NCBI GenBank assembly: GCA_020347085.1
Contig: CP070769.1
Coordinates: 1,748,823-1,755,251 of the forward strand
Reading direction: 5' to 3'
Length of the DNA stretch: 6,429 nt
From: Desulfobacterales bacterium
Lineage (GTDB): Bacteria > Desulfobacterota > Desulfobacteria > Desulfobacterales > C00003060
In this document: piece by piece, positions 1 to 5,982 of the stretch
How positions within the stretch are numbered: the first letter of the stretch is position 1
How the letters are laid out: each line of letters starts with the position of its first letter
The notes under the pieces: model-generated
What the model saw: the letters and a program-made list of their open reading frames with translations, nothing else
Database searches by the model: none
What the model was told of the DNA's origin: nothing
Made by a program: the position numbers and the translations under genes

Positions 1-93
1 ATTTGTTATCGTAGATCATAATTGCTTTGTGTAGTAGAAATGCTTCCGGGCAACTCAAGTGCCCTTAACAGAGTCAAGTGTCTATTTGACCGG

Positions 94-137
94 CTCGCTC
101 CCCGCAAGTCCCGTCCTTTAGGGCGGGGAGGCTTCAC
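94..137 (+). mobile_element. Solitary IS200/IS605-type right end (omega-RNA-like 3' end), copy 1
   Basis: A GC-rich hairpin (CCCGTCC, loop TTTA, GGGCGGG, 110-127) is followed by GAGGCTTCAC. The 28 bases 110-137 recur at 1051-1078 with one difference, which keeps the stem through a G-U pair. Just upstream, 94-98 can pair with 104-108 (one mismatch), leaving a TCCCC loop (99-103) complementary to GGGGA at 125-129, so a loop-to-tail pseudoknot is possible. Hairpins at 48-64 and 73-90 precede it. A terminal hairpin followed by a short G/A-rich tail ending in TTCAC resembles the right ends of IS605/IS1341 elements, which also form the 3' end of the TnpB guide RNA (family knowledge, from memory). 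No tnpB reading frame is visible, though one could end just left of the window. A REP-type repeat is the main alternative. Confidence 0.5.
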
Positions 138-228
138 TCTTTTTATGGTTTTTGACGTAGCGCTTCCAATCCCAGCCTGGCGCATTTCCCTTCTGGGGAC
201 ACCTTCCATCCAAGCATTTTTGTCGTCG

Positions 229-257
229 CTTTACATTCTGTAAAAAGACCTGACAGG
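229..257 (+). promoter_or_regulatory. Upstream activator operator (dyad), copy 1
   Basis: TTTACA and TGTAAA form an inverted repeat around the spacer TTC (230-244), followed by CTGACAG (250-256). The 29-base block matches 5626-5654 at 24 positions. It starts 121 bases upstream of the -24 element of the promoter at 350, a usual distance for binding sites of sigma-54 activators. The binding protein is not encoded in the window as far as can be seen. Confidence 0.6.
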
Positions 258-310
258 TATTTGTCATGGTGCGCACTTAGGCCTCGGGACATCTTTTATA
301 ACCCCCGTTG

Positions 311-323
311 TTTCAACTACTTA
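311..323 (+). promoter_or_regulatory. IHF-type site, copy 1
   Basis: TTTCAACTACTTA matches the IHF consensus WATCAANNNNTTR at all but the second defined position. It lies between the dyad operator and the -24/-12 promoter, where IHF bending normally brings an activator to sigma-54 polymerase. The matching site of the second array starts the same 39 bases before its promoter. Confidence 0.5.
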
Positions 324-349
324 CCAAGGCGCTGGGCGACCACCGCTCC

Positions 350-365
350 TGGCACGCTTTGTGCT
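350..365 (+). promoter_or_regulatory. Sigma-54 (-24/-12) promoter, copy 1
   Basis: TGGCACG, four bases, then GTGCT: the -24 block is perfect against TGGCACGN4TTGCW and the -12 block matches 4 of 5, with the essential GG (351-352) and GC (363-364) spaced by ten bases. Transcription would start near 376. That rules out a gene start at 308 and favours the short form of the membrane protein downstream. Confidence 0.6.
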
Positions 366-375
366 TTTTCTCGAG

Positions 376-466
376 GGTGCAGGCCGTGCATCCGGGCCAG
401 GGGCCAATTGGGGCAAAGTCCCCAAGTTCTAAGCTTTTTCCCGTTGCCACTTGGAGGGCAGTTAAA
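376..466 (+). promoter_or_regulatory. Structured leader with alternative pairing over the ribosome binding site
   Basis: TTGGGG (408-413) can pair with CCCCAA (420-425). The same CCCCAAG (420-426) can instead pair with 450-457, which includes part of the GGAGGG Shine-Dalgarno sequence (453-458), with a single bulged A at 455. The two pairings exclude each other, as in a translational switch. No known riboswitch class is recognised. The energies were not calculated. Confidence 0.3.
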
Positions 467-517
467 ATAGAGACGCAAACCTTTTATATCCGGTCGCTGA
501 CAGTTCAAAATGTCATC

Positions 518-934
518 ATGAGCCTTATCACGGCAGTCATTGTGGGGCTCCTGGTCCGTTCCATCTGGAAACAGAAGCATCACCATGCGATTGCTGTGGT
601 CATTTGGGGGCTGATTGCCTTGTGGTTCTTCAACGGCCCTTTGTGGGGGTTTAGTGCGGTAACAGTAAGTCCAGAGGGCCTGAAAGTGCATTATGGCTTC
701 TTGTCCGTCTTCAGGAACACGTCTTTGCCGGTGGATACGCACTGGAAAATCTATACGTATCTGGGTGGCATTAGGAGACTCAAAACACTCTACTTTTTTG
801 AACTAGCTAACCACCAGTGCCTGAAGGTGCAGGGGCAGGACCAGCTTGAAGTTTTGGGGGCACTTGGGACGGCCATTGACAGCATAAATGGGAGACCTAT
901 GGGCAGCGTGGAAGAGCGCCCTGTGAACAAGTAA
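518..934 (+). CDS. Small membrane protein with PH-like C-terminal region, unknown function
   Basis: From ATG 518 the product has 138 residues. It holds two hydrophobic segments (residues about 2-13 and 23-37), then a predicted beta-rich soluble part (VTVSPEGLKVHYG onward) that resembles bacterial PH-like domains, which often follow paired membrane helices. That likeness is by eye only. The frame stays open upstream to 308, but codons before about 467 read like non-coding sequence and would overlap the IHF site and promoter. The only good Shine-Dalgarno, GGAGGG at 453-458, fits an in-frame ATA at 467 (8 bases away), which would add 17 residues and complete the first membrane helix; ATG 518 has no clear ribosome site. 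The gene is the first after a sigma-54 promoter, so its expression is probably activator-dependent. It has no visible tie to signalling beyond the shared operator motif. Confidence 0.7.
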   Translation: MSLITAVIVGLLVRSIWKQKHHHAIAVVIWGLIALWFFNGPLWGFSAVTVSPEGLKVHYGFLSVFRNTSLPVDTHWKIYTYLGGIRRLKTLYFFELANHQCLKVQGQDQLEVLGALGTAIDSINGRPMGSVEERPVNK

Positions 935-998
935 TCAGACTTATAGCCAGGTGGTCTAAAAAATCAATATTGAGGACTTTGGGTTTTCTCGGGAACAA

Positions 999-1078
999 GC
1001 ACTTGGCCAGCGTGCTCCCCGCGCACGAAGTGCTGCCGTAAGGGAGAACGCCCGTCCTTTAGGGTGGGGAGGCTTCAC
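999..1078 (+). mobile_element. Solitary IS200/IS605-type right end (omega-RNA-like 3' end), copy 2
   Basis: The terminal hairpin (CCCGTCC, TTTA, GGGTGGG, 1051-1068) and GAGGCTTCAC tail repeat copy 1. Upstream is a stronger stem-loop: GCACTT (999-1004) pairs with AAGTGC (1028-1033), and CGTGC (1011-1015) pairs with GCACG (1023-1027), with an unpaired ggccag bulge. The loop TCCCCGC (1016-1022) is complementary to GTGGGGA (1064-1070) with one G-U pair. A loop that pairs with the 3' tail is the kind of pseudoknot known in TnpB guide RNAs. The reading frame to its left encodes an unrelated membrane protein, so this copy is not attached to tnpB. If it were transcribed, the guide would begin at 1079. 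It may have been left behind by an element that was lost, or be mobilised in trans. Confidence 0.5.
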
Positions 1079-1138
1079 AAAAACATGAGATGGCCTTTTG
1101 ACTCGCTTAGGGTATTAGGTTAGAAAGGGCTGCCAGCT

Positions 1139-2347
1139 TTGATAAAGAGCAAAAACAAGACGATCCTTCTTGTCATCTTCTTGTCGATGTTTTCTCTTCT
1201 ATTTTTGTCTTGCCAAGGGGATCCCCAGCGAAAAGACCGGACCAGATCTTCTGGCGTAACCGACACAGAAATCCTCATTGGATCCTCCTGTGCACTCACT
1301 GGACACGCCAGCTTCCTGGGAACCAGCTATATTCATGGCGCCCTGTGCTATATCAATCATATCAACGAAAAAGGGGGCGTTCACGGGCGTAAGATCAGGG
1401 TTATCGTCTACGACGATGGTTACGACCCACCACGCTGTGTCTTTAACACGCAAAAACTCATCAACGATGATAAGGTTTTTGCTCTTTCTTGCTATGTGGG
1501 CACACCCACCTCGGTGGAGATCATCCCCATCGTGGAGGAGGCGAGGATCCCGCTTTTGGGGCTATTCACGGGGGCCAATGCCCTGCGAAATCCCTTCAGG
1601 AAGTATATCTTTAATGTGCGTGCGTCTTACTATCAGGAGATTGCCGCCATGGTGAGACACCTCGTAGAGGACAGAGGATTAAGCAAGTTTGGTGTCTTTT
1701 ACCAGTATGATGCCTACGGCTTTGATGGGCTCACAGGGGCAGAGCTGGCTCTAAAAAAATATCACCTTGAACCTATAGCTCGGGGCAGCTATGTGCGCGG
1801 TACAATGGATGTGGAGGAGACGCTTGAAAAGATCATGGCCTCGGGTGCCCAGGTGGTTATCATGGTAGGGACCTATGACCCGTGTGCCAAATTTATCAGG
1901 CTGGCACGCGACAGAGGGTTTAACCCTATCTTCTATAATGTCTCTTTTGTCGGTGGTGATGAACTTGCGAGAAAACTGGGGGCAGACGGCGAAGGTGTCA
2001 TCGTTACCCAAGTTGTCCCATCACCTGGTGTGCGGGCCCTGATGGAAACGGTCGACCAATACTGGCGCTTGCTTGAGAAGTACTATCCTGAAGGTCAGCC
2101 CAGCTATGTCGGTCTAGAAGGCTTTAGCAATGCCATAGTACTCGTAAAGGGTCTGCAACTTGCCGGAAGAGATCTTGACAGGGAAGGATTGATTGAGGCC
2201 ATAGAATCCTTGAAAGGATATTCCCTTGGCATTGGCCGCCCACTCAATTTTGGCAAGGAAGATCACCAGGGCCTTGATGCCGTATACTTTAGCCAAATAA
2301 GGGAAGGGAAACTTGTTCTGGTGACGGAATGGGACGTCTCTCCTTAG
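1139..2347 (+). CDS. ABC-type substrate-binding lipoprotein (branched-chain amino acid/amide family), likely sensory
   Basis: 402 residues. A signal peptide (basic residues 3-7, hydrophobic core 8-23) ends in a lipobox-like FLSC with Cys25 as probable lipidation site, so the protein should be anchored at the periplasmic face. Residues 40-390 fit the type I periplasmic-binding fold of the Leu/Ile/Val-binding family (Peripla_BP_6): the opening VTDTEILIGSSCALTG, then the INEKGGVHGRKIRVIVYDD segment, a GTPTS ligand-pocket-like stretch at 121-125, and the second-lobe strand near 183-189. The start is TTG, with GAAAGGG nine bases upstream. No permease or ATPase gene lies nearby; the stop overlaps a sensor kinase. 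By analogy with LuxP or TorT, it may present a bound ligand to that kinase (inference). The ligand cannot be told from the sequence. Five cysteines outside the lipobox (51, 70, 100, 118, 249) are more than usual for the family. Confidence 0.9.
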   Translation: MIKSKNKTILLVIFLSMFSLLFLSCQGDPQRKDRTRSSGVTDTEILIGSSCALTGHASFLGTSYIHGALCYINHINEKGGVHGRKIRVIVYDDGYDPPRCVFNTQKLINDDKVFALSCYVGTPTSVEIIPIVEEARIPLLGLFTGANALRNPFRKYIFNVRASYYQEIAAMVRHLVEDRGLSKFGVFYQYDAYGFDGLTGAELALKKYHLEPIARGSYVRGTMDVEETLEKIMASGAQVVIMVGTYDPCAKFIRLARDRGFNPIFYNVSFVGGDELARKLGADGEGVIVTQVVPSPGVRALMETVDQYWRLLEKYYPEGQPSYVGLEGFSNAIVLVKGLQLAGRDLDREGLIEAIESLKGYSLGIGRPLNFGKEDHQGLDAVYFSQIREGKLVLVTEWDVSP

Positions 2348-4374
2348 TTGACTTTTTCCACACCTTGAGTATTCGACGAAAGGTGCTTTACAGCACCATC
2401 GTCATATTCGTCTTGATCGGGCTTGTCAGTAGCCTCGCCCACTGGTTTATCGCCATTCCGTCGGTCATCAAAAATATCCACCTCCACAGCTTGAGGGTCG
2501 GTTACTCCTTGGTTAGCCGATGCCGCCCACACATACTTGCCAACGACCGTGCTGTTCTCACTGGCATCCTGTTTCAAAAAAAGGGGATCGAAGAGGACCT
2601 TTCCTACATCTTCATCGTCGACAGCAACGACCACTTACTAGCCCATACCTTTATCGGCAGCATTCCGGAAGGGATTGATATGGCCAACCCGTTGGAGCCA
2701 GAGGAAGAGGAGAAAATCAAGCTCATAAATGTTGGTGATGAATCGGTCTACGATGCCGCCGTATTCGTGAAGGAGGGTCTCGCGAATATCGGCACTGTTC
2801 ACATTGGTGTGGGCAAGAACCCGGTTGATGCACTTACCCTGAACATAGGGATCATCTTCATAGTCGTCATGGTAGGCATCATCCTGGTAGCCGCCCTCCT
2901 TAGCAACCTGATCGCTGCCTATATTTCTAAGCCCCTGTCCAGACTCACAGAGGCTATGAATGATCTATGCCTGGGCAGGACCGATCAGCTCCCCCGCATA
3001 TCGCAGAGTGTAAAATGCTGGGATATCCTGAACTGTAAGCAAGACAAATGCCCGGCATTCAAGGCTGAGGATCGAGTTTGCTGGTTAACGGACAGCACTC
3101 TGTGCAATAGCCGGCAGCCGGATAGGTTCCCGGAGAAGATGAAAGAATGTTACGATTGCGAAGTTTACAAAAAGCCGGGAGGGGATGAAATCGTGCAGCT
3201 TTCCAATTCCTTCAACAATATTATTTACACCATGCAACTTAAGACTAAGGAATTAAAACTGTCGGAAGAGAAATATCGCCTTTTGTTTAATTACGATCCG
3301 AATCCTCTCTTTATGGTCGATGTGGAATCGGCCAAGATCCTGGATGCAAATAATCCGGCAAGCGTCGTGTATCAATATGACCGCGAAGAACTGTTGGAGA
3401 TGTCCTTTCTCGATCTGTTCGATCCTGAGGACGCAGATCGACTCTGGAAAGAACTTCAGTCCTTTGCCAGGGATGAATATGTCTTCATAGCCAAGCTATG
3501 GGCTAGGAAAAGAGACGGTCATCACTTCTTTGTCGATTTCCATACCCGGATTGGGAAATTTCGAGAACTGAAAAACGGGGCATTTGGTCTTTCCTATATT
3601 ATCAGGACTGTTGACATTACTCGACGTCTTGAACGGGAGGCCGAGCTGACCCAGGCGAGCAAAATGGCCACCCTCGGGGAGATGGCAACCGGGATTGCAC
3701 ATGAGCTTAATCAGCCCTTGAACGTCATTAGGGTGGGGGCCGATTTTTTTGCCAAGATGACAAAGCGGGGGGAGAGGATCTCCGAAGAACAGCTATTCAA
3801 GGTAAGCCGCAACATGAGCGGGCAGGTGGAGCGGGCCTCTAACATAATCGACCATCTGAGGGAGTTTGGCCGAAGGACCGATTTCAAATCAGGCCCGATA
3901 GATATCAACGAACCGATCCGAGATGTATTTACTATCTTGGGCCAGCAGCTCGGATTGCGGGACATCGAGGTAAACCTAAAGCTGGCGGAAGCCCTGCCCA
4001 AGATCCTAGCCGACAAAAACCGCCTGGAGCAAATCTTTCTCAACCTGGTAACCAACGCCAGAGACGCTATGGAGGCAAAGGGGCCGGGAGCGATCAAGAA
4101 GCTTACCATTACCACAACATATGAGAAAGATGGCAGGGTGGTGGCCCTGGTCTCTGATACCGGCACAGGCATATCAAAACAAGACCGTGAAAAAATATTT
4201 GAGCCTTTTTTTACCACAAAAGAGGTGGGACAAGGAACCGGATTAGGACTCTCGATTACGTACAGGCTAGTTGAGGATTTTGGAGGTGATATCGATGTAA
4301 AATCCAGCTCGGACAAGGGCACGACATTCAGGATTAGCTTTCCTATTTACGCAGACGAAGGTTCATATCGATGA
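2329..4374 (+). CDS. Membrane sensor histidine kinase with two-CW module inside HAMP, PAS, HisKA, HATPase
   Basis: 681 residues. Membrane helices at about 19-40 and 173-197 enclose an extracytoplasmic region of about 130 residues, possibly a single Cache-like sensor. HAMP helix 1 starts at Pro202 and helix 2 at about Asp286 (DEIVQLSNSF). Between them lies a cysteine-rich insert with Cys 230, 236, 241, 251, 259, 274 and 277, two of them in CW pairs, matching what is called a two-CW domain. A PAS domain follows (about 312-432), then HisKA with His458 in HELNQP, and an HATPase with N box Asn576, G1 Asp610-Gly612-Gly614 and G2 at 634-642. All catalytic motifs are intact and no receiver is attached. 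Its start overlaps the binding-protein gene by 19 nt and has only a weak ribosome site, so it is probably translationally coupled. The likely partner is the receiver of the next gene. Its signal could combine the periplasmic ligand with redox state or a metal at the cysteines (inference). Confidence 0.93.
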   Translation: MGRLSLVDFFHTLSIRRKVLYSTIVIFVLIGLVSSLAHWFIAIPSVIKNIHLHSLRVGYSLVSRCRPHILANDRAVLTGILFQKKGIEEDLSYIFIVDSNDHLLAHTFIGSIPEGIDMANPLEPEEEEKIKLINVGDESVYDAAVFVKEGLANIGTVHIGVGKNPVDALTLNIGIIFIVVMVGIILVAALLSNLIAAYISKPLSRLTEAMNDLCLGRTDQLPRISQSVKCWDILNCKQDKCPAFKAEDRVCWLTDSTLCNSRQPDRFPEKMKECYDCEVYKKPGGDEIVQLSNSFNNIIYTMQLKTKELKLSEEKYRLLFNYDPNPLFMVDVESAKILDANNPASVVYQYDREELLEMSFLDLFDPEDADRLWKELQSFARDEYVFIAKLWARKRDGHHFFVDFHTRIGKFRELKNGAFGLSYIIRTVDITRRLEREAELTQASKMATLGEMATGIAHELNQPLNVIRVGADFFAKMTKRGERISEEQLFKVSRNMSGQVERASNIIDHLREFGRRTDFKSGPIDINEPIRDVFTILGQQLGLRDIEVNLKLAEALPKILADKNRLEQIFLNLVTNARDAMEAKGPGAIKKLTITTTYEKDGRVVALVSDTGTGISKQDREKIFEPFFTTKEVGQGTGLGLSITYRLVEDFGGDIDVKSSSDKGTTFRISFPIYADEGSYR

Positions 4375-5663
4375 CTAGACTTCTACTCATTGACGACGAA
4401 CGCCCTATCTTGGAGACATTGGAGACTTCCCTTACCAGCGAAGGATATGATGTGATGACTGCTGAAACCAGTAAAGAGGGGCTACGAATCTTCGAGGAAG
4501 AAGGCATCAAGCTTATACTAACGGACATTAAGATGCCTGGAATAGACGGAATAGAGGTGCTCAAAAAAGTAAAAGCCATAGACGAAGAAGCCGAAGTCAT
4601 CGTTATCACCGGACATGGAGATATGGACACAGCTATAGCGGCGCTCCAGTATGGAGCCTCAGATTTCATCACCAAGCCCATACGAGATGAGGTGCTGCTG
4701 CTTGCCCTCGAAAGGGCCAAGAAAACGCTAGCTATGAGCCAGCAATTGAGGAGTTATACCGAACATTTGGAACAGAAAGTCGAAGAGCATAGGCTGGAGT
4801 TGAGACAGGCACAGGAGGAATTGATAAGAAATGAACGCCTTGCGACCATCGGAGAGACAGTGGCAGGGTTGGCCCATTATATCAAGAACGTCGTGACCGC
4901 ACTGCAAGGCGGCATGCACATGGTCGAGCGAGGGATGCCCAGACATAGACCGCAAATGTTCGAGGAAGGCTGGGCCATGGTTCAGCGCCACGTTGGGAAG
5001 GTCTCAGACCTTGCTCTCGCTCTTTTGAGATATTCCAAGGAGAGGACACCTGAACGAAGCATATGCAGACCCAACGATATAGTCTCAGAGGTCGTGGAAC
5101 TCTTCAAGGATACGGCTGAGGAACACAATGTAAAGCTGAAAACGGTCCTTGATCCTAATCTGACAGAAGCCTACCTAGACCGGGATGGCATCCACCGGGT
5201 CCTGGTGAACCTGGTCTCTAACGGCATCGACGGTTGCATCTATGATACAGATACGTCCAAGGGCTGGAGTGTCATAGTAAAGACCAGGATAGAAACTAAT
5301 ACTGAATCCGCTGAAACCATTGTCTTTGAAGTAACCGATAACGGATGTGGGATGACCGATGAAGTCAAGCAAAAACTCTTCTCCAGGTTCTTCAGTACCA
5401 AGGCAGGGCGGGGCACAGGACTTGGCCTGCTGATTACACAGAAGATCATTCACGAACATGGCGGAGAGATTTCTGTGAAGTCAAAGGCTGGGCGGGGAAC
5501 CACATTTTCAGTTCGGTTCAATCATTATATGCCCAACGTTTCTCCACGAGCTATTTGCTATGCTTCAGAAAAGGAGCATCGCTTGAGGGCCCAAATGGAA
5601 AAGGCTCTACCTCGCGCGTTACAAACTTTACAATCTGTAAAGAAAACTGACAGCAATGCGTAG
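4371..5663 (+). CDS. Receiver-histidine kinase fusion (hybrid two-component protein)
   Basis: 430 residues, soluble. The N-terminal receiver (1-120) has acidic pair Asp8-Asp9, phospho-acceptor Asp52 in LTDIKMPG, Thr80 and Lys102. A long coiled coil (about 112-155) leads to a kinase core: His169 in the unusual box HYIKN, N box Asn284 and Asp287 (NLVSNGIDGC), G1 Asp323-Gly325-Gly327, and G2 GRGTGLGL at 346-353. The tail from about 388 is low in recognisable motifs; its last codons hold the second dyad operator. The gene overlaps the preceding kinase by ATGA (4371-4374), with GAAGG at 4357-4361 as ribosome site. This order (receiver first, kinase second) suggests it takes phosphate from the membrane kinase at Asp52 and so tunes its own kinase activity, which would act on a further regulator such as the single-domain receiver downstream (inference). 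It has no DNA-binding or AAA+ domain. Confidence 0.92.
   Translation: MTRLLLIDDERPILETLETSLTSEGYDVMTAETSKEGLRIFEEEGIKLILTDIKMPGIDGIEVLKKVKAIDEEAEVIVITGHGDMDTAIAALQYGASDFITKPIRDEVLLLALERAKKTLAMSQQLRSYTEHLEQKVEEHRLELRQAQEELIRNERLATIGETVAGLAHYIKNVVTALQGGMHMVERGMPRHRPQMFEEGWAMVQRHVGKVSDLALALLRYSKERTPERSICRPNDIVSEVVELFKDTAEEHNVKLKTVLDPNLTEAYLDRDGIHRVLVNLVSNGIDGCIYDTDTSKGWSVIVKTRIETNTESAETIVFEVTDNGCGMTDEVKQKLFSRFFSTKAGRGTGLGLLITQKIIHEHGGEISVKSKAGRGTTFSVRFNHYMPNVSPRAICYASEKEHRLRAQMEKALPRALQTLQSVKKTDSNA
5626..5654 (+). promoter_or_regulatory. Upstream activator operator (dyad), copy 2, inside coding end
   Basis: CTTTACA, spacer ATC, TGTAAAG: a perfect 7-base inverted repeat (5626-5642), followed by CTGACAG (5647-5653). 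It agrees with the block at 229-257 in 24 of 29 positions and begins 123 bases before the -24 element at 5749. It lies within the last codons of the receiver-kinase gene, so that C-terminus carries operator as well as protein information. Confidence 0.6.
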
Positions 5664-5709
5664 GCGAAAAGGGTCGAAGGGTACACCTGTAATTGATAAT
5701 ATACTGTGT

Positions 5710-5722
5710 TTTCAATTTCTTG
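5710..5722 (+). promoter_or_regulatory. IHF-type site, copy 2
   Basis: TTTCAATTTCTTG fits WATCAANNNNTTR with the same single departure (T for A at position 2) as the site at 311-323. It starts 39 bases before the -24 element, exactly as in the first array. Confidence 0.5.
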
Positions 5723-5748
5723 GCTTAATGTGCGTCGGTGCTGTATGT

Positions 5749-5764
5749 TGGCACGACCGTGGCA
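5749..5764 (+). promoter_or_regulatory. Sigma-54 (-24/-12) promoter, copy 2
   Basis: TGGCACG, then ACCG, then TGGCA: a perfect -24 block and 4 of 5 in the -12 block, with GG (5750-5751) and GC (5762-5763) ten bases apart. Transcription is expected near 5775, 26 bases before the ATG at 5801 and 15 before its ribosome site. It gives the receiver pair a promoter separate from the kinase operon. Confidence 0.65.
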
Positions 5765-5800
5765 CTTGTCTCTTGGAAGCAAAAGAATAGAGGGCATAGC

Positions 5801-5980
5801 ATGAATAAGATTGTTATTCTAACCAGCCAGACAAAGCCTGACAACTTTCTAATTACATTGCTTAACATGGTGTTCCCTGATTGCGAGGTACATGTCGTTT
5901 ACAGCATCAATGAGGCCCCTCAGGAAGTTACCCTCGGCCCCTCTGCCAAGCATAGGCTGACTTCTCAGAAGAGGAAATGA
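5801..5980 (+). CDS. Small protein of unknown function, half-receiver-like
   Basis: 59 residues from ATG 5801, chosen because GAGGG (5790-5794) lies six bases upstream and the sigma-54 start site lies just before it; the frame is open back to a GTG at 5738, but that would run through the promoter. The first 33 residues read as strand, helix, strand (KIVILTS, then NFLITLLNMVF, then EVHVVYS), like the first third of a receiver domain, but without the acidic pair and without room for an acceptor Asp. The last 20 residues are polar and basic. The stop overlaps a possible ATG of the next gene by four bases, so the two are probably co-translated. Not recognised as a named family. It could be a remnant of a duplicated receiver or a small partner of the next protein. 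Confidence 0.6.
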   Translation: MNKIVILTSQTKPDNFLITLLNMVFPDCEVHVVYSINEAPQEVTLGPSAKHRLTSQKRK

Positions 5981-5982
5981 CC

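Noticed and set aside
1..93. C-terminus of a TnpB gene before copy 1
   Set aside because: All three forward frames contain stops within the first 40 bases and none reads like a TnpB tail; a gene ending left of the window cannot be excluded.
110..160. GC-rich hairpin of copy 1 as an intrinsic terminator
   Set aside because: The T-run begins about 13 bases after the stem, and copy 2 has no T-run, while the non-stem tail GAGGCTTCAC is conserved.
229..247. Dyad at 229-247 read as an intrinsic terminator
   Set aside because: The stem is AT-rich, only six pairs, and is followed by A residues and not T on this strand; its duplicate in front of another promoter argues for an operator.
308..517. Longer N-terminus of the small membrane protein (start at 308)
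   Set aside because: It would begin upstream of the predicted sigma-54 start and overlap the IHF-type site; the residues lack protein-like character and no ribosome site precedes 308.
1098..1126. Sigma-70-like promoter (TTGACT, 17 bases, TAGAAA) before the binding-protein gene
   Set aside because: The -10 block matches only 4 of 6 and overlaps the ribosome site; transcription would start only about six bases before the TTG start.
3711..4322. Long minus-strand open frame opposite the membrane kinase
   Set aside because: It is antisense to the conserved HisKA and HATPase motifs, and its product is rich in Ser and Arg without recognisable domains, as expected of a shadow frame.
5126..5146. Third dyad-like match (ACAATGTAAAGCTGAAAA) inside the receiver-kinase gene
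   Set aside because: The left arm and the CTGACAG part do not match, and no promoter follows at the expected distance.
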